A stretch of 64,000 bases of DNA from Marinobacter sp. ANT_B65 (GTDB taxonomy: Bacteria > Pseudomonadota > Gammaproteobacteria > Pseudomonadales > Oleiphilaceae): NCBI RefSeq assembly GCF_002407605.1, contig NZ_NXGV01000001.1:680895-744894 (forward strand). The letters are read 5' to 3'. The translations under genes were made by a program, and so were the position numbers. This document shows positions 52,138 to 61,870 of the stretch, one piece after another. The notes below the pieces were generated by a model, which was not told the DNA's origin, made no database searches, and saw nothing but the letters and a program-made list of their open reading frames with translations. Numbering within the stretch: the stretch's first letter is position 1; each line of letters opens with the position of its first letter.

Positions 52138-52977
52138 ATGCTGAGTTACCTTCACGCTTTCCATGCGGGAAATTTCGCTGATGTTCAGAAGCATGCAGTG
52201 TTAACGCTTGCTCTTTCTATGATGCAGGCCAAGCCATCCGCGATTGCCTGTTTCGATACCCACGCGGGTAGTGCTGTTTATGATCTTGAAAGTGAGCGCG
52301 CCCGGAAAACAGCGGAAGCCGATGCGGGCGTGCAAAAACTCTGGGCCAGCCGGAATGGTTTAGTGTCCAGCGACTGGCAGCCGGTTATGCAGATGCTGTC
52401 GCGCCTCAACGCGGGCGAGGGTCGTCTCACGGTTTATCCTGGTTCACCTGCCTGGATTCGCCAGTTTCTGCGCCCGGGTGATGCATTGACAGCTTTTGAG
52501 CTCCATCCTGCTGAAAGTGGTCAGCTTGCTGACTGGGCTACAGAGCATGGTGCCCGGGTGCTGCACGAAGATGGTCTGAAAGGGCTGTTACGGCGCCTGC
52601 CTCCCTCGCAACCCAGATTGCTGACGTTGATTGATCCTTCCTACGAAATCAAATCCGAATACCTTGATGTTGCAGATACCTTGCAGAAAGCATGGCAGAA
52701 ATGCCGCCATGGGGTTTATCTTATCTGGTATCCGGTGCTTACCAGCCATTTGCAAACTGCGCTGAAACAGGCCGTCAAGGATAGCTCGCTGCGCAAGGTG
52801 TGGTGCAGTGAAGTTCATCTCAGAATGCCCCCTGAGCGTGGCATGACCGGCTCTGGCATGTTGGTGGTCAATCCGCCATGGGGGTTTGGCGATCGTTTTT
52901 CTGCCATGATTGAAGATATTGCCGGTGACCAGGCACTGGGCATTTCCCATGAGTGCAGCTGGTTGATCCCGGAATAA
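52138..52977 (+). CDS. rlmJ: 23S rRNA (adenine-N6) methyltransferase RlmJ
   Basis: 279 residues, as E. coli RlmJ (280). Starts MLSYLHAFHAGNFADVQKHA, the family N-terminus, at ATG 52138 with AGGAG upstream; longer upstream in-frame codons are not used. Conserved ACFDTHAGSAVYDLES (about 40), TAFELHPAESGQL and LIDPSYEIKSEY (the DPPYE catalytic motif, here DPSYE). It methylates A2030 of 23S rRNA with S-adenosylmethionine. Confidence 0.95.
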   Translation: MLSYLHAFHAGNFADVQKHAVLTLALSMMQAKPSAIACFDTHAGSAVYDLESERARKTAEADAGVQKLWASRNGLVSSDWQPVMQMLSRLNAGEGRLTVYPGSPAWIRQFLRPGDALTAFELHPAESGQLADWATEHGARVLHEDGLKGLLRRLPPSQPRLLTLIDPSYEIKSEYLDVADTLQKAWQKCRHGVYLIWYPVLTSHLQTALKQAVKDSSLRKVWCSEVHLRMPPERGMTGSGMLVVNPPWGFGDRFSAMIEDIAGDQALGISHECSWLIPE

Positions 52978-52991
52978 GCCAAGGAGTCGTT

Positions 52992-54266
52992 TTGAAGGAC
53001 AAAGCCAAGGAGAATAAGGACGATCCCTGCCTTCCCGGTGGGCTGGTTCCCGTGGATCAGTGGGTACTCCCGCAGACATCTGTGCGGCGTTCGCTCAAGG
53101 ATGCTATTCGTCATGCCCTCGAACAGTTGCGCGCCGGCGTGTCACAGGCTGAGGAACCCTTCGAGAGCATGGATGAATTGCCGGAACTGTCTGCTGCCCA
53201 GAAGCGACGGCTGGCGCCCGAGCCAGGCTACGCTGACCAGGCTGCCGCTATAGCATGCGGGCTTGAAGCTGCACGAAAGGATGGCTCGCTCAGCCGCGAG
53301 GTTGTTTTCCTGGTCGCGCCACCTTTTTCTGGCGTACAACAGGCCCTTGCATGCTTTTCCGGGTCCGGACAGTCAGGCTCGATTGAAGGTGGAGGTGAAG
53401 AGTGGGAAATCATTTTACCTCCGGATGCCCTGTCATTTGATGATCAGGAAGCCAGCGAATGGTGGGACAGGCAGGATTTATCACGGCCCTGGGTAATTCC
53501 CGAACTTGCAGACTTCTGGCTCCGGTGCCTCTCCGGCCTGGCGCTGGTCAAGGAGTTGTTTCGCCGGATCGCAAATGGCGACACGGGCACGGGCATTGTT
53601 GGCTGCTCTAGCTGGTGCTGGCGATACTGGGGCCAGTATCTTGAGAATGCCCAGATGTCACCCTGGACGCCCGCGCCTATGGATGCAGAGCGTTTGGGTG
53701 TCTGGTTCACGCGCCTGGCATCGGGTAGTGGTGATCGCGTCGTGACAGCAAGAATGACCAGCGATGGCCAGTATGTGCTGCCCCTGGCGAAACCTGACGA
53801 CACTGAAAAACGAAAATACAGCACTTTTCTGCGTGATCTGGCTGCCTTGTCCAGAGGGAATCCCGGTGTTGCTCTGGCTATCTGGCAGAGATCATTGCGG
53901 GCCCGGCCAGATGATGACGCCAAACTGGAAGAGGCCGATGAAAAGCCGAAGACGCAAAGCTGTGCAGCCGATTGCTGGGTGGTGCCGCTGGCCCGGCTAA
54001 GCCTTCCTGCTATGCCGCAAAGCAAGGAGAGTGTCACTGGCTTTGTGCTTCATGGATTGTTGTTGCACAACGGCCTGGATATGGGCTCACTGGAGACGGT
54101 GACTGGTGTTTCTGTTTACGAACTCAGTCTTGTTCTGTCACGCCTGGGTCGCGCAGAACTGGTGGTTTGTGACCAGACAAGTAAACGCTGGAGCGTGACA
54201 CCTATCGGTTACCCCACCGTCAGGCGTCACCTGCAGAGCTGGGGTTTCCCGCTTGATCAGTTCTAG
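52992..54266 (+). CDS. NTPase-like protein with winged-helix tail, paired with MscS channel
   Basis: About 424 residues from a TTG at 52992 with AAGGAG upstream, 15 bases after rlmJ. The strand-turn REVVFLVAPPFSGVQQALAC (about 102) sits where a P-loop would be but lacks GK[ST]; a hydrophobic strand PWVIPELADFWLRCLSGLAL (about 164-183) follows. GIVGCSSWCWRYWGQYLENA (about 203-222) is Trp/Cys-rich. The C-terminal 75 residues (GFVLHGLLLHNGLDMGSLET...RRHLQSWGFPLDQF) look like a winged helix. I cannot name a characterised family. It ends 9 bases before mscS, so both are likely one transcript. Confidence 0.6.
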   Translation: MKDKAKENKDDPCLPGGLVPVDQWVLPQTSVRRSLKDAIRHALEQLRAGVSQAEEPFESMDELPELSAAQKRRLAPEPGYADQAAAIACGLEAARKDGSLSREVVFLVAPPFSGVQQALACFSGSGQSGSIEGGGEEWEIILPPDALSFDDQEASEWWDRQDLSRPWVIPELADFWLRCLSGLALVKELFRRIANGDTGTGIVGCSSWCWRYWGQYLENAQMSPWTPAPMDAERLGVWFTRLASGSGDRVVTARMTSDGQYVLPLAKPDDTEKRKYSTFLRDLAALSRGNPGVALAIWQRSLRARPDDDAKLEEADEKPKTQSCAADCWVVPLARLSLPAMPQSKESVTGFVLHGLLLHNGLDMGSLETVTGVSVYELSLVLSRLGRAELVVCDQTSKRWSVTPIGYPTVRRHLQSWGFPLDQF

Positions 54267-54274
54267 GAGTTCTA

Positions 54275-55078
54275 ATGATCGATGATCTTGGAATCAAGGA
54301 TGCCTTTGCCTCGATAACGGGGCAGGCACTGCTACAGGCTTTATTCGTTATCGTGATCGCTTCACTGATCACTATGGCAATTCAGAAAGTGTTTCCCCGG
54401 GTCGCTGAAAAACTCGGTGGCAAACCGCGTTTATACCTTCTGGCGTCTGTACCCTTGCTGCGCCTCCTGATTATTCTCTCCACGATTGTCATTGTGGTGC
54501 CTATTCTGGTTGAGCCTTCATTTGAAAATATGGTCGCGATCTTTGGTGCTCTGGCGCTGGCTCTTGGCTTTGCTTTCAAGGATTACGCCAACAGTCTGAT
54601 TGCCGGCATTGTGACCCTTTATGAAATGCCTTATCGCCCTGGCGACTGGATTGAGATTGATGGGCAATATGGCGAGGTGCGGGCCATAGGTACGCGTGCA
54701 GCCGAGATTGTTACACCCGACGATACGGTTGTGATCATCCCTCACAACAAGTTGTGGAACTCTCTGATTGCCAACGGCAACGATGGAACTGATAACCTGA
54801 TGTGCGTGGCTGATTTTCATCTTGAAGCGAACCACGATGTCAGCCGGGTGCGGGATTTGCTCAGGGATGTTGCGTTTACCAGCCCACGAACAAAGACCTG
54901 GCAGCCTGTGCTGGTGATCGTATTTAATAAGCCCTGGGGTATGCACTATCGCCTGAAGGCATACCCGTTTGATCCAAAAGAGCAGTTCCAGTTCATATCC
55001 GAACTTACGGCCCGTGGTTCAGCGGAGTTGGCGCGGCAGGGTGTAAAGTTTGTTTCCGTGCCCGTTGCTGTTAACTGA
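54275..55078 (+). CDS. MscS-type mechanosensitive channel
   Basis: 267 residues with three N-terminal spans (about 20-42, 55-80, 88-120). The pore helix region LALGFAFKDYANSLIAGIVT (about 96-115) is canonical, followed by the beta domain RPGDWIEIDGQYGEVRAIGTRAAEI (GDWIEIDGQYGEVRAIGTRA at about 127-146) and a C-terminal domain. It releases osmolytes on hypo-osmotic shock. Directly downstream of the NTPase-like gene. Confidence 0.93.
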   Translation: MIDDLGIKDAFASITGQALLQALFVIVIASLITMAIQKVFPRVAEKLGGKPRLYLLASVPLLRLLIILSTIVIVVPILVEPSFENMVAIFGALALALGFAFKDYANSLIAGIVTLYEMPYRPGDWIEIDGQYGEVRAIGTRAAEIVTPDDTVVIIPHNKLWNSLIANGNDGTDNLMCVADFHLEANHDVSRVRDLLRDVAFTSPRTKTWQPVLVIVFNKPWGMHYRLKAYPFDPKEQFQFISELTARGSAELARQGVKFVSVPVAVN

Positions 55079-55104
55079 CTTGCGAAAACTACCCTTGTTT
55101 TCAC

Positions 55105-55129
55105 ACAAAAAGCCCCGCAATTGCGGGGC
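55105..55129 (-). terminator. Terminator of the DUF4168 gene
   Basis: On the minus strand, the palindrome GCCCCGCAATTGCGGGGC is followed by TTTTTGTG. It also separates this gene from the convergent mscS. Confidence 0.85.
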
Positions 55130-55166
55130 CATGCTGACAAACAGCCTGTCCGGCTTCGACCGGTAT

Positions 55167-55565
55167 TTACATCAGTGCTTCGATACGGTTACGTACCTTC
55201 GGTTCGCTGCTGTAGGCTGTTGCAATGGCGTTATAGGTCGGGATATCCATGCCCGAACCTTCAATAACTGAAACCATCTCGTCGTTAGCTTCCATCTGCA
55301 GTTCCTGTGCTTTTTCCTGTGAATCTGCTGACTCGATTTTCTCTATGTATTCTTCCCGGACTTTCGTGATGCCTTCCTGTGCGCCAATGAACTTCTTCAG
55401 CTCTGCGTCGGTATAGTCGGTTTTCTGAGTGCCCGCAGCAGCAGGGTTGGTGTATCCGCTGGATTCCCCGGTTGTGGCAGGGCTTTGTGGGTTTTGTTGC
55501 GCCAGGGCCGGGCCAGCAGCAAGCAGGGCAATGGATGCAGTAATGGATACAAGTAGCTTGTTCAT
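55167..55565 (-). CDS. Secreted DUF4168 protein
   Basis: 132 residues from ATG 55565 (AGGAG upstream). Signal peptide MNKLLVSITASIALLAAGPA with cleavage near ALA-QQ. The mature part is Pro/Ser-rich at first and then helical: YTDAELKKFIGAQEGITKVR (about 50-69) and MEANDEMVSVIEGSGMDIPTYNAI are the DUF4168 signature. Periplasmic; role unknown. Confidence 0.9.
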   Translation of the reverse strand: MNKLLVSITASIALLAAGPALAQQNPQSPATTGESSGYTNPAAAGTQKTDYTDAELKKFIGAQEGITKVREEYIEKIESADSQEKAQELQMEANDEMVSVIEGSGMDIPTYNAIATAYSSEPKVRNRIEALM

Positions 55566-55698
55566 AGTCGTCATCTCCTGTTTCATTTGCAGTCTTCCGG
55601 AACCAATCAATCCCTGTGCCAGGTTTTGATATATAATAAAACCCTTAAATAACAATTGGTTGGCATTTGTTCTTGGTTAATCTCAGGTAATGATGGTT

Positions 55699-55734
55699 GT
55701 GGCTAAATGCCACATGTGGCAGAAATGTGTGGCA
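55699..55734. promoter_or_regulatory. Array of GTGGC half-sites
   Basis: GTGGC at 55699, GCCAC at 55709, GTGGC at 55716 and GTGGC at 55729 lie 21-56 bases before the NtrB-like start codon. The middle forms the perfect palindrome TGCCACATGTGGCA (55708-55721). Probable operator for the response regulator encoded downstream or for another dimeric regulator. Confidence 0.55.
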
Positions 55735-55754
55735 GTTAAGTCACTGGAGACAAA

Positions 55755-57227
55755 ATGAAATCTTCTCTGAGAAGCGCGGGCCAGGTTTTCGGGTCGATAC
55801 AGCTAACTCTGGTGTTGAGCATTGTGGTGCCTTTGCTGGCTATCAGTGGTCTTGCAATCTATCTGGGAGTTGGTGCCGTCGAAAAAGCCTTGAATGATCG
55901 CCTGCAGGAAGATCTGGAGCTGGTCGCCCGGGCCGCCAGAGGCCCGCTTTCCCGGGCTATGCAGGAAAATGATGAGTTGGTGATCGGCGATTCCCTCAGG
56001 TCGATTTTCAGGATTGGTCGTGTGTCGGGGGCGTCGGTCTTCGACGAAGATGGAGCGCGGGTTGCCAGTCTTGGTCTTGCTGATACTGATGTGGGCAACA
56101 GTGCCAGCGCGGAACAGGTCATCAATAGCGGCGAACTTGGGGGAGCCTTTCGCAGGGTGGACGGGCAGTCTGTCTTTTCACACTTTACACCTCTGGTAGC
56201 GGACGATGGCAGGATTCAGGGCTTGCTTCAGATAACCCGCAGGCGCAGCGACTTTCACGAGTTGCTGGCTTCAAGCCGCCTTTGGGCTGTCTCTATCTGG
56301 TCGGCGCTGGCGGTAACTATCATTCTGGTAGTGGTTCTTGGTCACTATGGTGCGGTTGGCCGCCATGTAAGCAAACTATTGAGTAACATGGCCGAGCTGG
56401 CTCCAGGCCATTGGCGTCTTGATACGGATCCATCCGGCCCGCGCGAATTGCGGCAGGTATACGGTGGCGTGCGGGACATGGGTGAACGCATGGCCCGGGC
56501 GGAGGAGGAAATACAGCAACGCGTAGCCAGAGAACGGGAGCTTGCTGAACGCCTGGAATACCAGGAGAAAATCGCCATGATCGGCCGCGTCGCTGGCGGT
56601 GTTGCCCATGAACTGGGTGCGCCCCTGAATGTGATCCAAGGGCGTGCCGATATTCTGGCTCGCCACGGACTTACCAGTGAGCAACGCCGGCAACTGGATG
56701 ATATCAGCTGTCAGGTAGGGCGTATGACCACCATTATCCGGCAATTGCTGGACTGCTTCCGTCATGTACCTGATTCAAGAAGGCCGGTCAGCCTTGATGC
56801 TGTTCTTGAAGATGTGCTGGATCGTGCCGGTGAGGATGAAAAGTGCCGTGGCAAGCGTTTGCTGAGCCAGGGTTTTGATGTGGGTGCGAGGGTAAAAGCG
56901 GAGCCCGTCAGGCTGGAACTGGCGTGTCTGAACGTGGTGCGCAATGCGTGTCAGGCCGCACGCTCGGAGGTTGTTTTATCCTTGCATCATAAATCTGATG
57001 AGTGGGAAGTGCGGGTAGATGACGATGGTCCGGGAATAGCGATGGAAAAACGGGAGGCTGTCTTCGAACCCTTCTACAGTACCCGGGCAGCGGGTGAAGG
57101 CACTGGCCTGGGGCTGGCGGTTGTCAGTAGCGTATTGAAGGAGCACGGTGGCCGGGCTGAAATAGGAAGTAGTGAATCCGGAGGTTGCAGGATGAGCCTT
57201 TTCTGGCCAGTGGAGGAAACCGTATGA
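55755..57227 (+). CDS. Sensor histidine kinase, NtrB-like
   Basis: 490 residues. A first span (about 15-40), a periplasmic-type sensor region (about 42-175) and a second span (about 178-200), then a HAMP-like coiled region, H-box GRVAGGVAHELGAPLNVIQG (His about 284) and an ATPase domain (LNVVRNACQAA, VDDDGPGIAMEK, GEGTGLGLAVV). The HELGAPLN H-box and order resemble NtrB/ZraS-type kinases. The response regulator starts in the stop codon (ATGA). Signal unknown. Confidence 0.92.
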   Translation: MKSSLRSAGQVFGSIQLTLVLSIVVPLLAISGLAIYLGVGAVEKALNDRLQEDLELVARAARGPLSRAMQENDELVIGDSLRSIFRIGRVSGASVFDEDGARVASLGLADTDVGNSASAEQVINSGELGGAFRRVDGQSVFSHFTPLVADDGRIQGLLQITRRRSDFHELLASSRLWAVSIWSALAVTIILVVVLGHYGAVGRHVSKLLSNMAELAPGHWRLDTDPSGPRELRQVYGGVRDMGERMARAEEEIQQRVARERELAERLEYQEKIAMIGRVAGGVAHELGAPLNVIQGRADILARHGLTSEQRRQLDDISCQVGRMTTIIRQLLDCFRHVPDSRRPVSLDAVLEDVLDRAGEDEKCRGKRLLSQGFDVGARVKAEPVRLELACLNVVRNACQAARSEVVLSLHHKSDEWEVRVDDDGPGIAMEKREAVFEPFYSTRAAGEGTGLGLAVVSSVLKEHGGRAEIGSSESGGCRMSLFWPVEETV

Positions 57228-58663
57228 GCGAGAACAAGGCAAAGATTCTGTTGCTGGAAGACGATAGCAGTCTGGGCCTGCTGTTGAGTGAGGAGCTTGA
57301 GCTTGATGGTTATCGGGTCACACGTGCAGGAACAGTAGAGGAAGCTTGCCGGTTGCTCTCCGCAGACACGCCGGACCTGGTTGTTTCAGATCTCCGCCTT
57401 CCTGACGGTGATGGGCTGGAGCTTCTGAAGGCAGCACAGATGAATGGTCACAGCCTGCCTTTTATCGTCATTACGGCATTCGGAACGGTCGATCAGGCCG
57501 TTGATGCACTGAAAGCCGGAGCAGATGATTTTCTCACCAAGCCCCTATCTACGGACCACTTGCGCCTGAAAATACACCGGCTGTTAACTCAGGCCGATCT
57601 TACCCGGCAGTTGGAACAGTTTCTTTCACAAAGCGGGACTGATGAGACTCTTGGTCTTATTGGTGAGCATGAAAGCATGGTCCGGCTCCGGTCTGAAATC
57701 CGGCAGATAGCCCGTAGCGAAGCTGCCGTTCTGATCTGTGGTGAAAGTGGAACCGGTAAGGAGCTCGTTGCGAGGGCTATTCACGGGTCCAGTGAGCGGA
57801 GTTCCGGGCCTTTTGTGGCAGTGAATTGTGCAGGTATCCCTGGTGAACTCATGGAAAGCGAGTTCTTCGGTCACGAAGCGGGAGCTTTCACCGGAGCGCG
57901 CCAGGCCCGGAAGGGCCTGTTCTCCGAGGCTCATGGGGGCACATTGTTGTTGGATGAAATAGGCGAAATGCCACTGGCTCTGCAGGCGAAACTGCTCAGG
58001 GTATTGCAGGAAGGCATGGTCAAACCGGTGGGCTCTGATCATGAAGAGCCTGTGGATGTCCGGATTCTGGCGGCAACCCATATGGATCTGCCCAAAGCAG
58101 TGCAGGACGGAAGCTTTCGTGAAGATCTCTATTATCGGCTGGAAACCCTGAGTCTTCGCATTCCGGCCCTCCGGGAGCGGGGCGATGATGTCGACCTGCT
58201 TGCCATGCATTTTATACGGGAAGCTGCCAGACGTCATAAGCGCGGATTTCTGAAAATCAGTGAGGTTACCTCCCGCGTGCTGATGGATTACCCGTTTCCG
58301 GGGAATGTCCGTGAACTGGCCAGCGCAATCGAAAGGGCGGTCACCTTTTGTGAGGGTGACACCGTTCAGCCTGATCATCTGCCCGAGCGGATCCGGAAGC
58401 GACAGGGTGGTGCTGTGAATCTGCAATCTGCCCGCCCGGATGACAACATCTCTGAATGGCCGACACTCGAACATCTGCAACAGGATTATGTGCGTGAGGT
58501 GATGCACGCGGTGAATGGTAACAAGCGCCGTGCTGCACAGATCCTGGGCATTAACCGGCGAACCCTTTATCGCTGGCTGGCCTCCAGCGAGCCAGTCAGC
58601 GATGGCAGTGGCGGGCCGGGTTCAGAGTACCCTGATGCGGGAACACCGCAGGGAGTGCACTGA
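57224..58663 (+). CDS. Sigma-54-dependent response regulator, NtrC family
   Basis: 479 residues. Receiver domain 1-120 with the phosphoacceptor Asp in [13 protein letters not shown] (about 56); AAA+ domain with Walker [17 protein letters not shown] (about 172-187), the GAFTGA loop ([20 protein letters not shown], about 215) that contacts sigma-54, and Walker [13 protein letters not shown]; Fis-type HTH at the C-terminus ([20 protein letters not shown]). It activates sigma-54 promoters when phosphorylated. Its start overlaps the kinase stop and its stop overlaps the EamA gene. Confidence 0.94.
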   Translation: MSENKAKILLLEDDSSLGLLLSEELELDGYRVTRAGTVEEACRLLSADTPDLVVSDLRLPDGDGLELLKAAQMNGHSLPFIVITAFGTVDQAVDALKAGADDFLTKPLSTDHLRLKIHRLLTQADLTRQLEQFLSQSGTDETLGLIGEHESMVRLRSEIRQIARSEAAVLICGESGTGKELVARAIHGSSERSSGPFVAVNCAGIPGELMESEFFGHEAGAFTGARQARKGLFSEAHGGTLLLDEIGEMPLALQAKLLRVLQEGMVKPVGSDHEEPVDVRILAATHMDLPKAVQDGSFREDLYYRLETLSLRIPALRERGDDVDLLAMHFIREAARRHKRGFLKISEVTSRVLMDYPFPGNVRELASAIERAVTFCEGDTVQPDHLPERIRKRQGGAVNLQSARPDDNISEWPTLEHLQQDYVREVMHAVNGNKRRAAQILGINRRTLYRWLASSEPVSDGSGGPGSEYPDAGTPQGVH

Positions 58664-59568
58664 TGACCGATCAGAAAACGGCAATGCTGTATGGGCTGGG
58701 CACGGTTCTGCTCTGGTCTACTGTTGCCACAGCGTTCAAGCTGGCACTGGCGGATCTGGCGCCGGTACAGATGTTACTGGTGGCCTGCGCCTCCTCTGTG
58801 CTGGTTATGGCCGCCATCCTGTTGTTACAAAAACGCTGGCACCTGGTGTTTTCACTGAGCAGAAAACAGTACATTCAGTCTTTTGGTATGGGGCTGATCA
58901 ACCCATGCCTGTATTACTTTCTCTTGTTTGGAGCCTTTGACCGGCTGCCTGCCCAGGAGGCTCAGCCTTTGAATTATACCTGGGCGCTGGTGCTCGCTTA
59001 CCTGTCTGTGCCTTTTCTTGGGCATCGTCTGCGCAAACAGGACATTCTGGCCGGCCTGGTCTGCTATGCCGGGGTGGTCGTCATTGCGACGCGGGGCGCG
59101 GTTACCACGCTGGGGTTTTCGGATCCTCTGGGGGTTTCGCTGGCCATAGGCAGTACGCTTGTATGGGCGTCCTACTGGATCATTGCGACCCGCGATACCC
59201 GGGACCCTGTGGTAGGGTTGTTTCTGAACTTTCTGTTCGGTCTTCCGGTGATAGTGCTGATCTGCTGGTGGACAGAGGGGCTGGTGTTGCCCGTTACCGG
59301 ATCGCTGGCCGCAGCGGTTTATGTGGGTACCTTTGAGATGGGTATCGCCTTTGTGCTCTGGTCTTACGCCATGAAAAAGGCCGAAAATACCTCAAGGGTG
59401 AGCAATCTGGTATTTATCTCGCCTTTCCTGTCTCTGGTGTTCATTTATTTTATTCTTGGCGAGCAGATTCTGCCGTCCACATACATTGGCCTGGTGATGA
59501 TTGTGTCCGGTCTCTGGTTGCAGCAGAAAAAAGTGAAAGCCTGTAAAAGAGGGTTGGCGGGTGGCTAG
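58663..59568 (+). CDS. EamA/DMT-superfamily transporter
   Basis: 301 residues with about ten membrane segments in two EamA repeats (about 5-140 and 145-290). It starts in the stop codon of the response regulator and overlaps the GIY-YIG gene by eight bases. Likely metabolite export; substrate unknown. The tight coupling to the NtrC-type regulator suggests that it may be in the same regulatory unit. Confidence 0.88.
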   Translation: MTDQKTAMLYGLGTVLLWSTVATAFKLALADLAPVQMLLVACASSVLVMAAILLLQKRWHLVFSLSRKQYIQSFGMGLINPCLYYFLLFGAFDRLPAQEAQPLNYTWALVLAYLSVPFLGHRLRKQDILAGLVCYAGVVVIATRGAVTTLGFSDPLGVSLAIGSTLVWASYWIIATRDTRDPVVGLFLNFLFGLPVIVLICWWTEGLVLPVTGSLAAAVYVGTFEMGIAFVLWSYAMKKAENTSRVSNLVFISPFLSLVFIYFILGEQILPSTYIGLVMIVSGLWLQQKKVKACKRGLAGG

Positions 59569-59839
59569 CGGCTGGTTTGTTTATATGGTTCGTACTGCTA
59601 ATGGCGCGCTTTATACCGGGATCAGCACAGATGTGCCCCGTCGTTTTTCCGAACATCAGGCAGGCGCCCCGAAGGGCGCGCGGAGCCTGAGGGGCAAGGG
59701 CCCGCTGGAACTGGTTTTCAGCTCGCCTGCGGGCGATCGCAGTCGCGCGTCAAAACTGGAATGGCATATCAAGCGCTGGCCAAAACAGCGCAAAGAGGCG
59801 CTTGTTATGGGCGAACTCAGTCTGCCTGATGCGCCCTGA
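59561..59839 (+). CDS. GIY-YIG nuclease, UPF0213/YhbQ type
   Basis: 92 residues. [20 protein letters not shown] (about 6-25) holds the GIY (here VYM) and YTG motifs, followed by [23 protein letters not shown] and the KLEWHIKRW block. Stand-alone GIY-YIG nucleases of this type act on DNA; the role in the cell is not settled. GTG start at 59561. The end overlaps the convergent hydrolase by 23 bases. Confidence 0.9.
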   Translation: MASGWFVYMVRTANGALYTGISTDVPRRFSEHQAGAPKGARSLRGKGPLELVFSSPAGDRSRASKLEWHIKRWPKQRKEALVMGELSLPDAP

Positions 59840-60710
59840 TATGGTCGCCTGCGGCTTTCACTGCAGTGGTGGCTCTTTCCAGCTGGCCGCTATGGATCTG
59901 GAACACGTGCCAAAGGCTGTTGAATACTTCGAGTTGTGTTGGTACACCGGCTTTACGGGCTGCATCCGCAAGTCGCTCCGCGTCATTCAGCAGAATTTCC
60001 TGGCTTCCGGCCTGTATCAGTATGGGGGGCAGTCCTTCAAAGTTGCCGAAAACGGGTGACAGCAGAGGATTGCGAAGGGATTCGTGTCCGGCATAGAGTT
60101 TTGCCGCTTTTGCCGTCCACTGTGCCTGTAACACGGGTTCGCACTCCGGTGAGTACAGTGCTTCCTGAGTGAGATCTGTCCAGGGCGAAAACACTGTAAG
60201 GGATGAGGGTAGCGGCTGGTCGCTGTCACGCAGGCGCATGGCCAGTGCAACAGCCAGGCCACCTCCGGCTGAGTCGCCGGCAATGGCAATTTGTCCGGGC
60301 GCAAACCCCTCATCAATCAGTGCCAGCCATACGGCTTCAGCGTCGTCGAGCGCAGCCGGGAAAGGGTGTTCTGGAGCAAGGCGGTAGTCCGGTGCAACCA
60401 CCATGCAGCCGCTGGCTTTGGCCAGGTGCCCGGTGATGCCTCTGTGTGTGGCAGCAGATCCGATAATATAACCACCACCGTGAAGATAGAGTACTGCGCC
60501 GCGTGTAACCTGGCCGAAGGAACTCCTGATAACCGGGATGCCTGCCAGTGTATCTGACTGAAAGCGGCAGTCCCGGGGGGGAACTGAACTCCGGTAGGCC
60601 TGGCTTATCAGTTTGCGCTGAACAGAAACCGGTACTGCCGGGTGAAGTGTTGGCCTGACCACACGATTCATGATCTGGCGCAGTCCGGTTTCAAGAAGAT
60701 GTTGCAACAT
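59817..60710 (-). CDS. Alpha/beta hydrolase, HSL-type esterase
   Basis: 297 residues. Oxyanion-hole HGGG ([11 protein letters not shown], about 74-84), [17 protein letters not shown] (about 107-123), nucleophile elbow GDSAGGG (about 144) and C-terminal WHVFQ with the catalytic His (about 272). Hormone-sensitive-lipase family; hydrolyses short acyl esters. Cytoplasmic; no signal peptide. Confidence 0.9.
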   Translation of the reverse strand: MLQHLLETGLRQIMNRVVRPTLHPAVPVSVQRKLISQAYRSSVPPRDCRFQSDTLAGIPVIRSSFGQVTRGAVLYLHGGGYIIGSAATHRGITGHLAKASGCMVVAPDYRLAPEHPFPAALDDAEAVWLALIDEGFAPGQIAIAGDSAGGGLAVALAMRLRDSDQPLPSSLTVFSPWTDLTQEALYSPECEPVLQAQWTAKAAKLYAGHESLRNPLLSPVFGNFEGLPPILIQAGSQEILLNDAERLADAARKAGVPTQLEVFNSLWHVFQIHSGQLERATTAVKAAGDHIRAHQAD

Positions 60711-60789
60711 CTGTGTTATGCCCCCGCTATGGGTTAGGATTGTGCATCGTAATTCGTATTATCTATTCATGACAGGCGCTTAACTCTAC

Positions 60790-61806
60790 GTGTACTGGAA
60801 AACGGATACCATAGAAATACCGGACTGGAATCGCAAATCTTTGCTGAACAGGCTAGAGCCATTCGACCCTGATGAGCATAGAGAGCTTAGCGAGGAAATG
60901 GTGGCCTATTGCCGTTTTTATGGCCTTGACCTCTGGGTGGAACATCCGGAAGTTGCTTATCATCAGGGCTATGTGAAAGCAGGTCAGCATGAAGTTATGG
61001 TGCACTATTTCCGGCTGCCGGAGCCTTCTGCAGAACGGGGTACTGTGTTTATTCTTCATGGCTACTTTGATCATGTGGGTTTATACAGCCAGTTGATTGA
61101 CCGCTGCCTCGGTGCCGGTTTTGACGTGCTTGCCTATGATCAGCCGGGCCACGGACTTTCCAGTGGAACGCCGGCAGCGATTGGCAGTTTCCTGGAATAC
61201 CAGGGGGTTTTGTCAGAAGTTATTGCCAGTGTCCGCGAAAAAGTTCGCGGGCCATGGTTCGCCGTGGGCCAGAGTACAGGGGGCGGTATATTGATTGACT
61301 ACCTGCTGTCTAACCACCATTCCCGGCAGACATCGGATTTCCGCAAAGTCGTTTTACTGGCCCCGCTGGTGCGTCCTGCTGGCTGGCTTGGTGCGAAGGT
61401 ATTGCACTCTATGGCAAAGCCGTTTCTTTCCCGGTGGCAGCGAGTGTTTTCAGCCAACAGTGGTAACACCCGGTTTTTGCGTTTCCTGCGTGATCATGAT
61501 CCGTTGCAGGCCAGGTCGGTGCATGTGGACTGGGTCAGCGCACTACGCATCTGGATACCGCACATTGAATCTGCCCGCCCCGTAGACTTCCCGGTTACGG
61601 TTGTTCAGGGCGAGAAAGATCAGACTGTAGACTGGCAGCACAATCTGAGAATTATCCGGAACAAGTTTGCATTGGTAGAGGAAGTGAGAATCGCCGACGG
61701 CCGTCATCATCTGGTCAATGAGGCGAAAGATTTGCAAGCGACCGTTTTCAATACGATTATTGATACGTTTGAACATCCGACGGTAGACGCTCTGGCTGAC
61801 TCTTGA
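60790..61806 (+). CDS. Alpha/beta hydrolase, monoacylglycerol lipase-like
   Basis: 338 residues. Oxyanion region VFILHGYFDHVGLYSQLI (about 91-108), YDQPGHGLSSG (about 117-127), nucleophile elbow VGQSTGGGI (about 158-166) with Ser, Asp in VVQGEKDQTVDWQHN (about 273-287) and His in DGRHHLVNEAKD (about 300). Similar to monoglyceride-lipase and PldB-type hydrolases. GTG start at 60790 lacks a strong RBS, so the exact start is uncertain. Confidence 0.85.
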   Translation: MYWKTDTIEIPDWNRKSLLNRLEPFDPDEHRELSEEMVAYCRFYGLDLWVEHPEVAYHQGYVKAGQHEVMVHYFRLPEPSAERGTVFILHGYFDHVGLYSQLIDRCLGAGFDVLAYDQPGHGLSSGTPAAIGSFLEYQGVLSEVIASVREKVRGPWFAVGQSTGGGILIDYLLSNHHSRQTSDFRKVVLLAPLVRPAGWLGAKVLHSMAKPFLSRWQRVFSANSGNTRFLRFLRDHDPLQARSVHVDWVSALRIWIPHIESARPVDFPVTVVQGEKDQTVDWQHNLRIIRNKFALVEEVRIADGRHHLVNEAKDLQATVFNTIIDTFEHPTVDALADS

Positions 61807-61870
61807 AGCCGTTACAAGAAGGCTTAGAGCTGAAAGGCGCCTGCAGAAAATACAGATACAGGAGAATGCT

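Noticed and set aside
55695..55735. Sigma-54 promoter in the GTGGC array
   Set aside because: GG and GC dinucleotides are not at the required 10-base spacing in any register checked.
57626..58507. Open frame of 293 codons antisense to the NtrC-type regulator
   Set aside because: Opposite strand of conserved AAA+ coding sequence; no recognisable protein features.
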